64,000 bases of DNA from Malus domestica (GCF_042453785.1 NC_091666.1:29036501-29100500); one strand, 5' to 3'; counted from the stretch's first letter, positions 10,667 through 22,223 are shown. The notes: a model not told the origin generated them from the letters alone. Numbers and translations: made by a program.

Positions 10667-10838
10667 AATTTAGTACTACGGTCTAGTAGTATTACTCCTC
10701 ACTTGTAAGTGAAAGGTCTTAGGTTCGATTGTTGCTAAATGCAAAGTTGAAATACATTATTATGGCAAGACCATTGTAAGACTTAGCTCACTTCCCCATC
10801 CTCTTTGTTTAGATATTATCGTTTGTTAAAAAAAAAAA
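10667..10838 (+). mobile_element. tRNA-type SINE with A-rich tail
   Basis: It starts TAGTACTACGGTCTAGTAGT (box A-like) and carries box B in GGTCTTAGGTTCGATTG. It ends GTTTGTT followed by a run of A. The whole structure aligns with 50728-50891, including the closing GTTTGTTAAAAAAA. RNA polymerase III promoter boxes plus an A-tail and no ORF define a SINE. Confidence 0.8.
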
Positions 10839-11264
10839 ATACTATGGAGGCTTCTAAGTAAAAAGATCCCTCTTTTTTTTTTTATAAAAATGAAAATTAG
10901 TTGTGAAGCACATGTCACATTAAATTATAACGATTTGAACTGTCTATTTTTCAAGTTGCACATCATAGATCATAATTGTTAAATATTATCCAAATCGAAA
11001 ATATTTGAGGCATCCAATTGAGTTCAAAGAAATTGACGAACACTTTGTTCTAAGAAAAACATTGAGATTTTGTCGTAATAGTTAAATAAACAAATGTTTT
11101 CGGATTGAATTGAATTTTTACAATGATGATCTATGAACCGAGACTTACAAAATGAACGGTTTGAATTGTTGAAGTTCAATGTGAAGTGAGTCTCACAACT
11201 AATCTCCATTTTTTAAAAATAAAATGAAAATCTCTTCCCTTAAAGGACCTGTTAAAACTCATTA

Positions 11265-11790
11265 GGGTTGGTTTGGGATTGTGGTGCTTTAAAAAAAACA
11301 GCTTACTAAAAAATTTGGAACATTAAATATGTTTGGTAAAACAAAAAAAAATGTTTTTTTTTTAAAACTGCTGTCAATAAAAGTAAAAAAGCAGAAGCAA
11401 AGTCTATCATGCTTCTAAAAAAGTGCTTTTTTTTTCAAAGCATAATAATCAATGCTCATTTAATGAAATTTTCAAATAGGAAGTATACCCCACATGTTTT
11501 ACAAAATTACAATCCTTATCCCTAAATTATTGTATTTGACAATTATTATATCACATTATATATATATATATATATATATATATTAGTCATTTAACATATT
11601 CAAAGTAATTTATATAAAAATTTATCAAACACTCAGACAATGCTTCCTTTTTTTTTATTAAAAACACTTTTACAAAAAAAGGTTTACGAAAACACTTAAC
11701 AATTTTATTTTACATCTGTTTATTCTCACAACACAGCAAAAACACTTTTTATTTTTAAACACATCAATACCAAACTAGCCCTTAGATATT
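11265..11790. mobile_element. Inverted-end non-autonomous DNA element with AT microsatellite
   Basis: The left end GGGTTGGTTTGGGATTG is mirrored by CAATACCAAACTAGCCC on the right. TTA on the right and ATTA on the left could be a 3-bp duplication, which would point to the PIF/Harbinger superfamily, but hAT is not excluded. The interior has AAAAAGCACTTTT-like hairpins and a (TA)n tract at 11558-11582. Non-coding. Confidence 0.65.
11558..11582. repeat. (TA)n microsatellite
   Basis: A pure TA run inside the 11.3-11.8 kb element. Confidence 0.95.
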
Positions 11791-11999
11791 GTTTGATCCA
11801 ACGACAATCGATCATGAGATTTGAACACATTGAATATCAAATGCCTCTAAAAAAATAGCAATGGGTATTTCAAACTGAAGTTGTTATGTGTGTGTGAGTC
11901 CATTTATCATGATGCTTTGTGATTTATAAATGAGTGTTGTTCATCTCTTTTTTTTTTTTAATCTCTAATTTAAATTCCGTTTCGGTAAAGACCAAACTT

Positions 12000-12360
12000 T
12001 AAGTTTCAATATCATTAGTGTTTAAAATATTGGTATTGGTTGAAATATTGATATGTAAATTTGTGGAGATATCGATAGATATATTTGTATCGATATTGGT
12101 TCTCTTCAATGGAAATGATGAAAATTTGCTTTAAAATGTGGAATTGAAAATGAAACTTGAGAGAATTTCATACGGCAATCTGTTGATATTTAACAGATAT
12201 GTTGAAAATATCAACAAAATCTATCAGCCGAAGTTTAAGAGTTTATTCGACATGGGGTAAAGTCCCTTTTCTATATATTTTTCTAATTTTTCCGTTGTTT
12301 CTATGGAAACATCGACCCTATCGAGGAAATTTTAAATATTGAAACTATTATCTACCATTA
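12000..12360. mobile_element. 'ATATCGAT' element, diverged copy
   Basis: Ends of the type GTTTAAAATATTGGTATTGG and TTTTAAATATTGAAAC, with repeated ATCGATA/GATATCG words inside, related to the well-bounded element at 51002-51511. No target duplication was found. Confidence 0.45.
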
Positions 12361-12601
12361 TTTTCAATAATAATTTTTTTCTTTGCATCACGTTATTGGT
12401 TTGATTCATCTTCGTTCTTCAATTGTTAGGTTTCTTGTAATGAAGGTATGGTATAACATCGAACAAATTGTTTTGAAAAAGTAAACTATAGTTTGGAGAC
12501 TACACTATCGATTTGTCTAAAAAACACGACAAATAAAATAAGAAAAAGAAAAAGAAAAAGAAAATAAAAATTTTGTTGGAATAAATGATTTTATCTATAT
12601 T

Positions 12602-12680
12602 AAAGGGGTGCGGGAGTCCGACATAAAACCTCTTACTTATAAATAAAGAAAAATATCATTAGACTGTAATACTAAGCGAA
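12602..12680 (-). mobile_element. SINE head fragment
   Basis: Minus-strand TTAGTATTACAGTCTAATG, then AAGTAAGAGGTTTTATGTCGG, matches the promoter region of the SINEs at 10.5 and 10.7 kb. Only the tRNA-like head is recognisable. Confidence 0.5.
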
Positions 12681-12919
12681 AACATTGCTCCTTTTTATGT
12701 CATGGCTTTAGTTGACTGAAATGTCCAAGTCAGCCATGCGCGTGGGGAACATCCCATTTTTTGCTAGCAAAATAACTACACTTCCATATTTACCCCTGCC
12801 AATTTGGAAGCTTTTCCATTTTTTAATTTCGTAATTATCCAAAGACTATATGGATAAATTGATCTTTTTCGTCTGACGTGGAAGGCATAGACCGACTTGA
12901 CTGAGGTCGTTTAGAATGG

Positions 12920-13160
12920 AAAAGGATCCAGTTTGCGATTATCTTAGAGATTCTCACGTTATAACTATTCATCGTATATGTGCGATTAGTTTTTATCATT
13001 TTAAATAAGTTTTTATCGTACGATACATGATAAATAATTAAGCTGTGAGAATTTTTAAAATCCTCATAGTTTAAATCCAGATAGAATCCATTTCTGTTTA
13101 GAATAAATGGAAAATGATCCTATAAGAATCTCAGAGATCCTGTGATCATAACCGTTCATC
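12920..13160. mobile_element. Family D MITE relative
   Basis: Contains GGATCC, 'GAGATTCTCACG' and 'TTCATCGTATATGTGCG' arms with the inverse CGTACGATACATGATAA, resembling the 4.76 kb family D element but more diverged. A second partial arm follows at 13090-13160. Confidence 0.45.
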
Positions 13161-13199
13161 ATATATCGTATGATTTTTGACCTTAACGATCACGATTAC

Positions 13200-13490
13200 G
13201 AAACCTTCAAGAAAAGAATAAATGGCCTTTCGTTTCGCGAAGGGCTTGACTTGGTCTGACGTGTATTCACTCGTTCTAATCCTTTTTGACATCTCAACTG
13301 GTTCGATCACAAACCAACGTCCACTTATATTACACGTGTCAACAGCTCACCAACACAAAAATCCACATTTGTTTACTTTATTGGAGATCAACTCAGTCCT
13401 GGTCGTCCATCACCGCCGTACTGGGACCCACTTAAACTCAAGCTTTTATATTTATCTAGAGTAATGTTAGCCAAACAACCATTTTAAAGA
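13200..13490. other. Unassigned intergenic segment
   Basis: A short 80-codon ORF lies at 13222-13464 on the plus strand, without recognisable domain, splice context or homology pattern. I do not call it a gene. Confidence 0.3.
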
Positions 13491-13711
13491 GGTGGATTGT
13501 CTACCCTCCCATTTTTATAGTTTCTGAATTTTTTTTTGTTTGTATGATCACGGTTAAGCCACGTCAACATTTTATATTTCTATTACTTTTTATTTTATTA
13601 TTTCTATAAAAAAACTAATATAAAATATTGACGTAACTTAACCGTGACCACACATTACAGGAGAACATGGGGAGAGTATGGAAATAGGAGGGGAGACAAC
13701 CCACCTCCCAA
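13491..13711. mobile_element. Foldback MITE, family B
   Basis: Left arm GGTGGATTGTCTACCCTCCC and right arm GGGAGACAACCCACCTCCC are inverse copies. Inside them TATGATCACGGTTAAGCCACG and the inverse TGACGTAACTTAACCGTGACC form the stem seen in the BT intron 2 copy. Non-coding. Confidence 0.8.
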
Positions 13712-14358
13712 TTTTAAACCACATTAGTATCAATAGTGCATCATCTCATATAACAAGTAATGCATACTATTAACATCTAATATGATAGATTTCATAATTA
13801 ATGTGACATGTTGTTTGGACCTGATTTTACATCATTGGTTCGAGTAATCAAGACCGTTGAATGAGCAAAATTTTATACCGTTGAACGATAAAGTGGTTGA
13901 AATGATTTTCAATTATTATTGAGAAATAATATTATGCTTTTTATCATAATAATTAATTATCTCTTAATAATATATTAAATTATCTAGAACACGGTTGGGT
14001 AATAAAGTTGTGGTGATTTGATGCAATGCCATGTGGTTTAATACTGCTGCAATTTCTTAGAAAGATAGCATGACTATCATGAATGGAATCAAAGTATGGC
14101 TGGATGATTATCAAGTTCAAAGACTAATCAGATAACAAAGAATGCATGCACGGATATAAATGTGATGGAGGATAATGATTACATTTTTGGTAAGTGGCAA
14201 GGTGATGGAAGATAATGATTACATTTTTTGTTGCAATGGGTTTGCACTGATGAGACAAACAATAAGGGAGCATTCGATGGCTTCCACGTGGAAGATTAAA
14301 TGCACCTGTACATGAGAATTATCTCAAGGATAATTTCAAATACATGCATATTAACAAC
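13712..14358. other. Intergenic, no gene
   Basis: AT-rich sequence. GTGATGGAGGATAATGATTAC at 14162 recurs as GTGATGGAAGATAATGATTAC at about 14202, a 40-bp tandem duplication. Nothing else recognisable. Confidence 0.4.
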
Positions 14359-14359
14359 G

Positions 14360-15105
14360 TACGGGAGAAGGTCAGTGCTTCATGTCTGACATCAAGATAG
14401 TATTCCACGAGTCAGATCCTACGATAGTACGACACATCAAGCAAGTTTTCTATAAATACATGGCATTCTGCATCATTCAGAGCCTCTCCAATTCCACACA
14501 CAAACTGCCATGCGCAAACTCTTGCTCTACGCGAAACCTCTTAACAACCTTGAGATTTTTATTTTCCTTTTTCGCAAACATATCTTCAGTTTGGATAAAC
14601 AACATTGTGAAGGCAACCGGTGAACATCTTCAGTTTGGATAAACAACATTGTAGCCTTAGAACCATTCGACCGCGAAACATCTTCAGTTTGGATAAACAA
14701 CACTGCTTTGAGACCGATTGGTTACCTATCCAAGTCTCGGTCAAGAAGGATTTTCGAGTCCTTATTGGCAGAGGTCACCTCATCAGCCTTCTAGGCGAAG
14801 TAAGGTGTTACCAGGTTACTACATTCGGCACCCTGAGAGCCGAATTTAATATTGAACTTCGCATAACTAGTAGCCTTGTCTTCAGGCTCTAGAACCCAAA
14901 GGCCGAAACGTGTTCCTTTCTTGGCCGCAGTCGTGAGATTCTTAAGTCAACAAAGCACCCAACGCAACATTAACTCGTTTTACTCACCAGCCGAACTCGA
15001 CCGACGAGTTGGCACGCCTCGTACACAACCGAATGACGTAGTTGGCTTTTTAATTACTCGGTCTACGTGCCAAGTAGACTTCGTAGTTTTTAGGGTCAAC
15101 ACATG
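14360..15105 (+). mobile_element. Probable solo LTR or LTR fragment
   Basis: The block is GC-richer than its surroundings, has a TATAAATA promoter-like box near 14453, and ends GGGTCAACA, a common LTR terminus. A 28-bp sequence (CATCTTCAGTTTGGATAAAC plus AACA) is present three times, at about 14580, 14625 and 14669. No second LTR, primer site or convincing 5-bp duplication was found, so the class is an inference. Three overlapping ORFs here have no protein-like features. Confidence 0.4.
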
Positions 15106-16188
15106 TATGCATCATTTGCCATAAAAATGTAATCGCCCTAACATTTTCTTTTCATATGCTATGTGTTGAGGTAGTATGTGGTTACAATCTAAGCATATCA
15201 CACCTTAAAGTATGAGTAGGGAGTACGGTTTGATTCAGTTCAAATTAGAGCATGAAATGTTATCCGGTCGACAACATAAATAATTTCTCCATTTGTAAAT
15301 ATTAATCAAGTAAATAGAACTACATATGTTTTAAGTTGACTACAATAGTTTAATGTTATCCGGTTAACTTGTCATAAAAATGTAATTTCTTTAGCATTTT
15401 CTTTTTTAAATTTATTGTTTACAAACTCAAACTTAAAATCCAAAGCACATATGTTTAGTTTTTGTTAGGGAATGGTAATTTCGAACACACTTTTCTATTG
15501 CAAGTTTATCCAAATCAACAAAATAAAAAGGCAATAATAATCCAAATTCCCATAAGAAAGTGACACGAGTAGTTGTTTTATAGCAAATATATTTAGTTGG
15601 GTTAGGTTTATCAATATTTAACTCTTTTTTTCTTCTAATGGAGGGTCTCATTCAAAATCGGATTAGTATGAACTATATAGGATTAAAAACAGCTTAATAA
15701 TTTTAAAACAAGTAGAACCGTCGAATTAAAAAAAAACTAAATTGAACCGTTTTTATTGAAAAATTGAATGGTCTAAATAATTTCGATCGATTCCCTTCTT
15801 CGTAATTTAGATTAATTTAGTATTATTATTCTATCTTTGTCTAAAATATAACATCTTTATCGCGGATCTCATTTGTATTGAGATTAGTATAAAGCATAAA
15901 ATATAATATAATAATTTTAATCTAAATAAAATCAACACGTTATTATAGTCGATGCTCAATTTTCGTGCTAAAAAAATCTCAATCTTAAAAACAACTTATA
16001 AGATGCTAATACACAATTATTGCAGCGTTTTACACCAATAATATAACGTTATTCATACTTTTTTTTTCTCTTCATATAATATTTTATTATCAGTACTAAA
16101 CGTCGGCCTCTATAAAACTTGCTCTTTTAAATTGGTTGATGTGTTTTGACGTGCTCCAAAACGAAAAAACGAAAGGACCTGGATTGTT
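15106..16188. other. Intergenic, AT-rich, nothing recognised
   Basis: Simple AT-rich sequence with no domain-like ORF. The phrase TTATCCGGTYRAC occurs at 15262 and 15357, a weak direct repeat. Confidence 0.35.
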
Positions 16189-16189
16189 T

Positions 16190-16430
16190 GCTTTTTATCT
16201 TATTATTTCTATAAAAAAAAAAAAACTAACGAAAAGTTTAAAAAAAATTTCTCTTTTAACGAAAAACCATTTTTAAAGGTATATTGAATAGTATCAGTTA
16301 AAGGTAAAAATGTGGTTTTTCGTTAAAAGTTAACAGTACCAAGAGTATTTTGTTAAAACTACCTAAAAAAATTCAATATAAAATATTAACGTGACTTAAC
16401 CGTAACAACAGAAATAGAAAAAGATGAGAA
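16190..16430. mobile_element. Foldback MITE family B interrupted by family C MITE
   Basis: The left arm segment CTTTTTATCTTATTATTTCT and the right segment AATATAAAATATTAACGTGAC belong to family B. They are separated by about 16232-16370, which carries the family C ends CTAACGAAAAGTTT and the inverse TTTTGTTAAAACTAC, plus an internal inverted TTTTAACGAAAAACCA pair. Family C therefore jumped into an existing family B copy. Confidence 0.7.
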
Positions 16431-17088
16431 ATGTATGAGATGAAGAGAGCAGACAATCCAGGTCCAAAAAGAAAAACAAATAGAAAAACGAGTGCAGGGT
16501 GGTGCGACTCGATGCCAGTAAGGCAGGTACTGGCGTACATACTCTCAATTTTAGGCAAACAAAAAACAATTTATATTTTGTTATATCTTTATATCTTATC
16601 CAATATTGAAAATATGTTGTGTGGTTCATGTTTTTTTTTTTTATTCAAAAACCAAAATTTTGGTGGTACATCAGATATTTCATCGAACCTACTAAAAAGG
16701 AATATAAAAACTGAAGGGCATGTTTTATTCATTGGATGGAATTGAGCTGTAGGAATATGATTGGATCGGCAATGATTGGTTAGGTTTTTAAGACAAGACT
16801 TGTAACATATGTACAATGATATGTTATATAACGCATTCTATTGTGAATCCATAACCTATCATTTCCAATCATGTCAATTTCACATTTTGACACGATAAAC
16901 AATAGTTTGGATTCAAGTCTATTTTAATTAGTCAAAATTATCCCAATCAGCCTACCAAACAAACCCAATGTGGCATGAATGAGGTTTGGTTTTTGTTTAT
17001 TTTAGACACAATAAGGATGGAAAACACTAGAAAAATTAGAATTAAATAAAATAAGGTATCAATCTTAATCTTAATCTTAATTTCTGAT
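16431..17088. other. Intergenic, no gene
   Basis: Several short ORFs on both strands overlap here without domain features. (AATCTT)n near 17060-17080 is a short tandem repeat immediately before the family A MITE. Confidence 0.35.
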
Positions 17089-17236
17089 GGGGTGTGCTAT
17101 CCACACACCCCTTTTAACTTATCACACACTTCTTGTTAATTTCTGTTCGTTGATGTTCTTTAATTCATTCGATCTGACGGCCGAAAGCTAAAAAGGTGTG
17201 AGAGAAGTAAAAAATGATGTGTGGATATCACACCCC
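17089..17236. mobile_element. hAT-type MITE, family A, copy 2
   Basis: A 148-bp element beginning GGGGTGTGCTATCCACACAC and ending GTGGATATCACACCCC, with a perfect 8-bp duplication TTTCTGAT at 17081-17088 and 17237-17244. The interior contains TCATTCGATCTGACGGCC, shared with the copies at 39.1 and 57.7 kb. It is the best-preserved copy in the window. Confidence 0.9.
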
Positions 17237-17809
17237 TTTCTGATTATATTGTGAGCAGTGGAATACGAGTCACACGATCGGAATTTGTGTGTTTCAACTT
17301 TCTTAGAAGTTGGGAGGAAGAAAGCAACCTGCAGAGCTAAATGTGGAGTGGCAGGCAAAGGACTCGTGCACGAACAATATGTGATATGCCAAACTTGAAA
17401 CAAATTGACACCAACACGTAAACAACACTCTAAAAAGTTGCGTGTGATTCGCACATGACCATTTTAAATTGTGTTTTTGACATTTAAAAATTGACTCATA
17501 TTTTTAAGGATTATTAGTAAGGCACATCCAACTTTCTGAACGGGATAGCAGACGCACTTGAGCTATATATAATCCAGGTTTGCATTTTGTAGTAAGATTT
17601 AAGATCTAGGTTGCATTGGGATAGAATGAAGGTAAAGGCATTTAGATATGAACAATTTGAGGTCACGTTATACTTAATCCTTTATCATATTTTAGAAATT
17701 TTTGTTTATAACGATATTCTTTATTAAACGACAGATACATTACTTGTATTTTCAATATTATATTAATAACATGCTAGTATATTTTGTTGGCTATCACCAA
17801 TTCGTAAGT
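17237..17809. other. Intergenic, no gene
   Basis: AT-rich sequence between two transposons. The 88-codon minus-strand ORF overlapping 17188-17454 reads through a MITE end and is not credible. Confidence 0.4.
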
Positions 17810-18254
17810 CAGAGGTGAAGTCAGAATTTTAACCTAAAAGGGACACAAAAGCTTCAATACGAAATGCTCTCTTGACCTTACAAAAATTATTTTGCTGCGT
17901 CCTGTGTGGTGAGGAACTAACCACCGTCGTTTGAGTTTGGTATGGTGTCGTCTTCATCATCATCTTCCTTAAACCTAAACCCCACGCCTTTATGAATTTC
18001 TTCCTCTTTCTCCTTCCACTGATCCCCAGACCATACTTCTCCTCAAAGCCCAAAAGAAACGGATTGCCTAAACTCCATATGAGCCATCAACCTCCAATCA
18101 AACCGATAAAAACATCAAAGTAAAAACGTTGAATTGGGGTCCTGAGTTTACGAAAAAACCTTGAAAATCATAAGTATAGCACTAAACTTTTATGTGTAAA
18201 AAAATGTTAGTATAGACCTAGGACCATCCTTGTCCCTTTATGATTCCGCCTCTG
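17810..18254. mobile_element. Non-autonomous hAT element, 445 bp
   Basis: Inverted ends CAGAGGTGAAGTCAGAATT on the left and, on the right, the inverse of CAGAGGCGGAATCATAAAGG, a typical plant hAT terminus. Flanks TCGTAAGT (17802-17809) and CCGTAAGT (18255-18262) match at 7 of 8 positions. A 74-codon minus-strand ORF inside has no transposase similarity that I can see. Confidence 0.75.
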
Positions 18255-18262
18255 CCGTAAGT

Positions 18263-19337
18263 AACGGTATGAATATCATATATATGACATAACCTTTAAT
18301 TTATTTTTTAACCTCATGGGTTCGTTGTCATAGTTTTTGCACTCCCTGTCGAGAAATGGGGTTTTCAATCCAATGGCCCTTGGCAAAGGGCCTAATCACG
18401 TTTAACTGGTTCATCCTCACCAAAAATGGGCTAGGCTAACTGGCAACTGGATCTGTCCATGGTGGCTCGGCTTCTTTTTGTTTCCCAATTCTTTTGTCTC
18501 CTTCATGTTGCGTAATTTTAAGCATTACTTGCAACACCCACCCCACCCCCCACCCACCCCCCCCCCCCCCCCCCCCCAAACACAAAAAAAAGAATACAAC
18601 GAAAAAAAATCAAATATACGTAACGATATTCATTAATTGAAATAGAAAGGTAAGGAAAGAGGTCAGTTTATTGTGTACAAATAGCAATTATAGCATTACT
18701 GTCAATAAAATATCATGATATTTTGAATTCTTTAGTGCGACTTAAGCTTCGTTATCTTGTAGAGAGAAGTTTCACCCTCTTTGAGATTAAGCTAAGAGAC
18801 TACAATTTCTAACAACGGACTTCAGTTTAGCATGGGTATAAACACAAAAATGATGAATTAACTATAATAGGTGTGTGACACATCCCTTGCTTAATTAGGA
18901 CAAAAATGCACCGCTTCTCAGTTCCTAATCAAATCTCATTACTATCGGATTCAAGAAGTTCTCCCTTTGGCAAGATGAAGTATGCCTGTCACTTAGTTTC
19001 CTTTACCTCCTTACCTTGTCTCATTCTTAAAGGCGTTTCATCAAGCATCTCGCTCTCTAGACATCCATACTCATCTGAGCCCTGCCCTGTATGTAAAGCT
19101 AATGCCAATGAAAGTTTTGCGTTTTGGTTCAAACTTGTAATCGTCTCTAGACTCATGTAGTTTTGGGGTAAAGGGGGACCTAGTTTATTGGTCTTAGTCG
19201 TATTCCAATTAGGTCTCCTTCCACTAATGTCTGCCACATGGTTGGGTCAAAATGGCTACCTCATTCCATGCACTTCAAAATGCTTAACCTCTTTGGTCCC
19301 CTTCACTCCCTTAAACTTCATATCAATAATAGCTACA
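18263..19337. other. Intergenic sequence before the gypsy element
   Basis: It includes a pure C tract (18557-18577) within a C-rich stretch. A block at 18906-19330 has overlapping ORFs on both strands (for example 18989-19237 minus) whose products I do not recognise; it may be the remnant of an older repeat into which the gypsy element inserted at 19338. Confidence 0.35.
18557..18577. repeat. Poly-C run of 21
   Basis: A homopolymer preceded by CCCCACCCCCCACCCACCC; its length is prone to sequencing error. Confidence 0.9.
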
Positions 19338-19944
19338 TGTGGAGCCAAAAATAATCATAAGGTGACACGTAGATTTTTGGACAAAAGAGGGCAAAAATAC
19401 CCTTGAGGTACAACGGGATTCCTACGCGCGAGCAGCATGTAATCATCCTTCAACCAAATCAAAATTGCCCAAAATAGGTAACAAATTCAAAGTTATTTCA
19501 TCCATCCTCATCCTATATTTTCTACAAGGTAATTATTTCATAACCTTCAAAACATCCCATATAAATTACATAACCCCCAAAATATTTATTCCAAAAATGT
19601 GTTGATTAACCAATTAATAGATTAATTGCCTAAATAATCCATTAAATCACACATTGAACCATAAGTTACACCCTAAAAAACATCCAAAGGGGATCGGCTA
19701 CCCTATCCCTATAAATAGGCTCCCATTTTCACCAAAAGATCATTCCAACACACTTGCAAAGTTCCCAATACTCTCCAAACACTTTTCTCTCTAAATTCTA
19801 ACTTTGGCATTGGAGATTCTTCGGCTCAAGCCCCTTCTCATTCATCGTGGGCGTGTGAGGCTCTTGGCCTTGACCCTAAGGTGTTAATTGTTTTGTAGGT
19901 GCAATTTTGTCCAAGATCAAGGAGGAAGAAATTTGCATCCACAA
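19338..19944 (+). repeat. Left LTR of the gypsy element
   Basis: 607 bp, beginning TGTGGAGCC and ending GCATCCACA (TG...CA). A TATAAATA box at 19710-19717 marks the presumed start of the R region. It is followed directly by the putative primer binding site. Confidence 0.95.
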
Positions 19945-19964
19945 ATTGGTGCTTTCATTGAGAG
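19945..19964 (+). promoter_or_regulatory. Putative primer binding site
   Basis: AATTGGTGCTTTCATTGAG follows the left LTR immediately. Its position is that of a tRNA primer site; I cannot assign the tRNA with certainty. Confidence 0.55.
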
Positions 19965-20105
19965 AAGAGTCACACACTTGTAGAAGACTCCCGCGTCAAA
20001 AGGTTTTTCTATTTTCTTGTCCATTTGTAAATTTTTCGTACGTTCTTATTATTAGAATTTTTTTATTTGCAAAGATTCTTTGACAAAATGTGAAAGAGAA
20101 ATACA

Positions 20106-22223
20106 ATGGCTAGAAATTTAGAAAATTCCACAAGTGAAAAGTCAAATATTCAAGAAATAGGACCACGGCGGTCCACGAGGCTAAATATGACAATAGGTGG
20201 AGTGGTATCACTACCACGAGTTTCCACCACGGGAACCACTACCACGGCCACAACCCGAGATGTGCCACCAATGCAATCCCAAGTCGTGCCATCCAAGGCC
20301 CATGGCACCAAAGCCACGACCCAAGCCTCGCACTCGCATGCATCACACACGGAGTAGCCCACTCCCGTGGCCCAGCCTACTCCAACCGAGTAGCCCACTC
20401 TAGTGGCCCAGCCTACTCCAGCCGAGTAGCCAACTCCCGTGGCCCATCCTACTCCAACCGAGTAGCCCACTCTTGTGGCCCAGCCTACTCTAGTCGAGTA
20501 GCTCACTCCCGTGGCCCACCCTGTTCCAGCCGAGTAGCCCACTTCCGTGGCTTAGCCTGCTTCCGCCGAGCGGCCCACTATCGTGGCCCAACCTGCTTCC
20601 GTGGCCAATCTACTTCCGTGGCCCAGCCTGCTCTAGCCGAGCAGCCCATTCCTGTGTCCCAGCCTACTCCAGCCGAGCAGTCCACTCCCGTGGCCCAACC
20701 TGCTATAGCCGAGCAGCCCACTCTTGTGGCCTAGCTTGCTCCCGTGACATTCCAAGCAACCCAAATTGATCTAAGATTAGTTCAATCGTCCCGGTTTTAA
20801 ATTTTTGGACTGACGATCGAACCGGGAACATTTTCACCACATTCTTCTTCGGATTTGACATTTTCCAACTCAAATCTCGCGCCCGGAGTCTACCACACTT
20901 CCACTGCTCAAGAAGACGCATTCATTCTAAGTTATTCCAACCCAAATGGAGAACAACACTTGTCTCGACAAGTCACAAAGTTGACGAGCGCCCTCGCACA
21001 ACAGACTACCTTGGTGAACCAGCTCTTGCAGCGCACCGAGATGCAACGTGCCCCAGACGAGGTGTCCCGAAGTAGGACAATGGCAGAAAAAGAACCTTTC
21101 CAGTAGCGTCCCCGGTAAGTAGCCACTCAACCAGCTACGAACCGAGCATTCACGCAGTGTACACTCCCGATTGGGCCCCCGAGATAGCGTATACTCCCGT
21201 CTTAGAGCACGGAGGAGTGTGCATTCTCGACTAGGCCTACAAACGAACATACATTCATGGTTGGGGTTACACTCCGATAGTCAACATGAGCAACCTTCCA
21301 AGCGAAGTGTTTATTTGCGGCTAAGCCCGCAAAGAGCATCATCCACCTCACATCGGAGTAGACAGCATGATGGACGGAAAGAAGCAGTCACTCAATACAG
21401 CTCAAGTTCAACCGGCAGCCTGCAAAGAACTCGCTCGCCTGCTAGGAACACGCTACGTGCACCGCATTCGAGGCATATACGAGATAAACACATGGAAGAG
21501 CAGCCTAGACCAACAAGTCAAGGTTGAGGGCAGCCGAGAGCTCTACTACCTCAACAAAGGTAAATTCAGGAAGAAGTATATAGACTATTAACCAAGCGAT
21601 TGCTCGATTTCCAAAGCAACGAGGTCACTGACGATGCACTACGACGGAACATGACCAACATAAGCAGGTCATCCTTCACGGACGAGATTGAGCAGGCAGA
21701 GCCTCCACGCGAGTTCAGCATGCCATATTTCACATCTTTCAAAGGGGATGAAGACCCGGAAAGACACTTAAAACACTACCGAAGCGCAATGATCCTCTAT
21801 CGAAACAACGATGATCTCATGTGCAAGATATTCGCCACCACTCTACAAGGTGAGGCGCAAGATTGGTTTTACACCGTACCGTCACAATCCATTCGGAATT
21901 TCGACGAACTTTCTTTGGTTTTCACCAAAGAATATTAATCTTATTGCTCGATTAAAAAGAAGTCTGACTATTTGTTCGACGTCAAGAAGAATTCAAAGGA
22001 GTCGCTTTGCGACTATGTGAGGAGGTTCAAAGCAGAGAAGGTAAGGATAGTTGGATGTAACGACTCGATAGCTAGAGCAGCCTTCCAAAAAAGACTTTTA
22101 GCAGACCACCAGCTATTCGAAAAATTGATCACGAAAGAATATCTAACTCTGGCAGACTCTTCGCTACGACAGAGAAGCATGCACTTTGGGACGAGGCTCA
22201 CCAATGCACATTCAAAGACTTGA
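20106..22223 (+). pseudogene. Gypsy gag, broken
   Basis: The frame opens with MARNLENSTSEKSNIQE and closes at a TAG at 20355 inside a 36-bp tandem repeat. The gag core resumes in the same frame at 21600-21938 (FSMPYFTSFKGDEDPERHL, then LQGEAQDWFYTVPSQSI, the retrotransposon gag signature). After a TAA it continues at 21972 (SLCDYVRRFKAEK). This protein would form the particle that packages element RNA. Stops and small shifts make it non-functional; no CCHC zinc knuckle was found downstream. Confidence 0.8.
20350..20740 (+). repeat. 36-bp tandem repeat in gag, Pro-rich unit
   Basis: About ten units of the form GAG(C/T)AGCCCACTCCCGTGG plus CCCAGCCTACTCCAGCC, coding for a 12-residue Pro/Thr/Ala/Gln repeat. 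Six successive units carry TAG at the same codon (20355, 20391, 20427, 20463, 20499, 20535), while later units keep CAG or CGG. The reverse strand of the repeat is open, producing a Gly/Val-rich ORF at 20150-20542 that is a shadow. Confidence 0.9.

Larger units (their letters stand above)
10330..13200. other. Intergenic region upstream of BT, repeats only
   Basis: No gene is seen. It holds two SINE copies head to head (10.49-10.84 kb), a large inverted-end MITE (11.27-11.79 kb) with an AT microsatellite, an 'ATATCGAT' type element (12.0-12.36 kb), another SINE head (12.60-12.68 kb) and a family D relative (12.92-13.08 kb). Confidence 0.5.

Noticed and set aside
20150..20542. Gly/Val/Trp-rich minus-strand ORF (130 codons)
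   Set aside because: It is only the reverse reading of the 36-bp gag tandem repeat, which stays open because the unit is a multiple of three.
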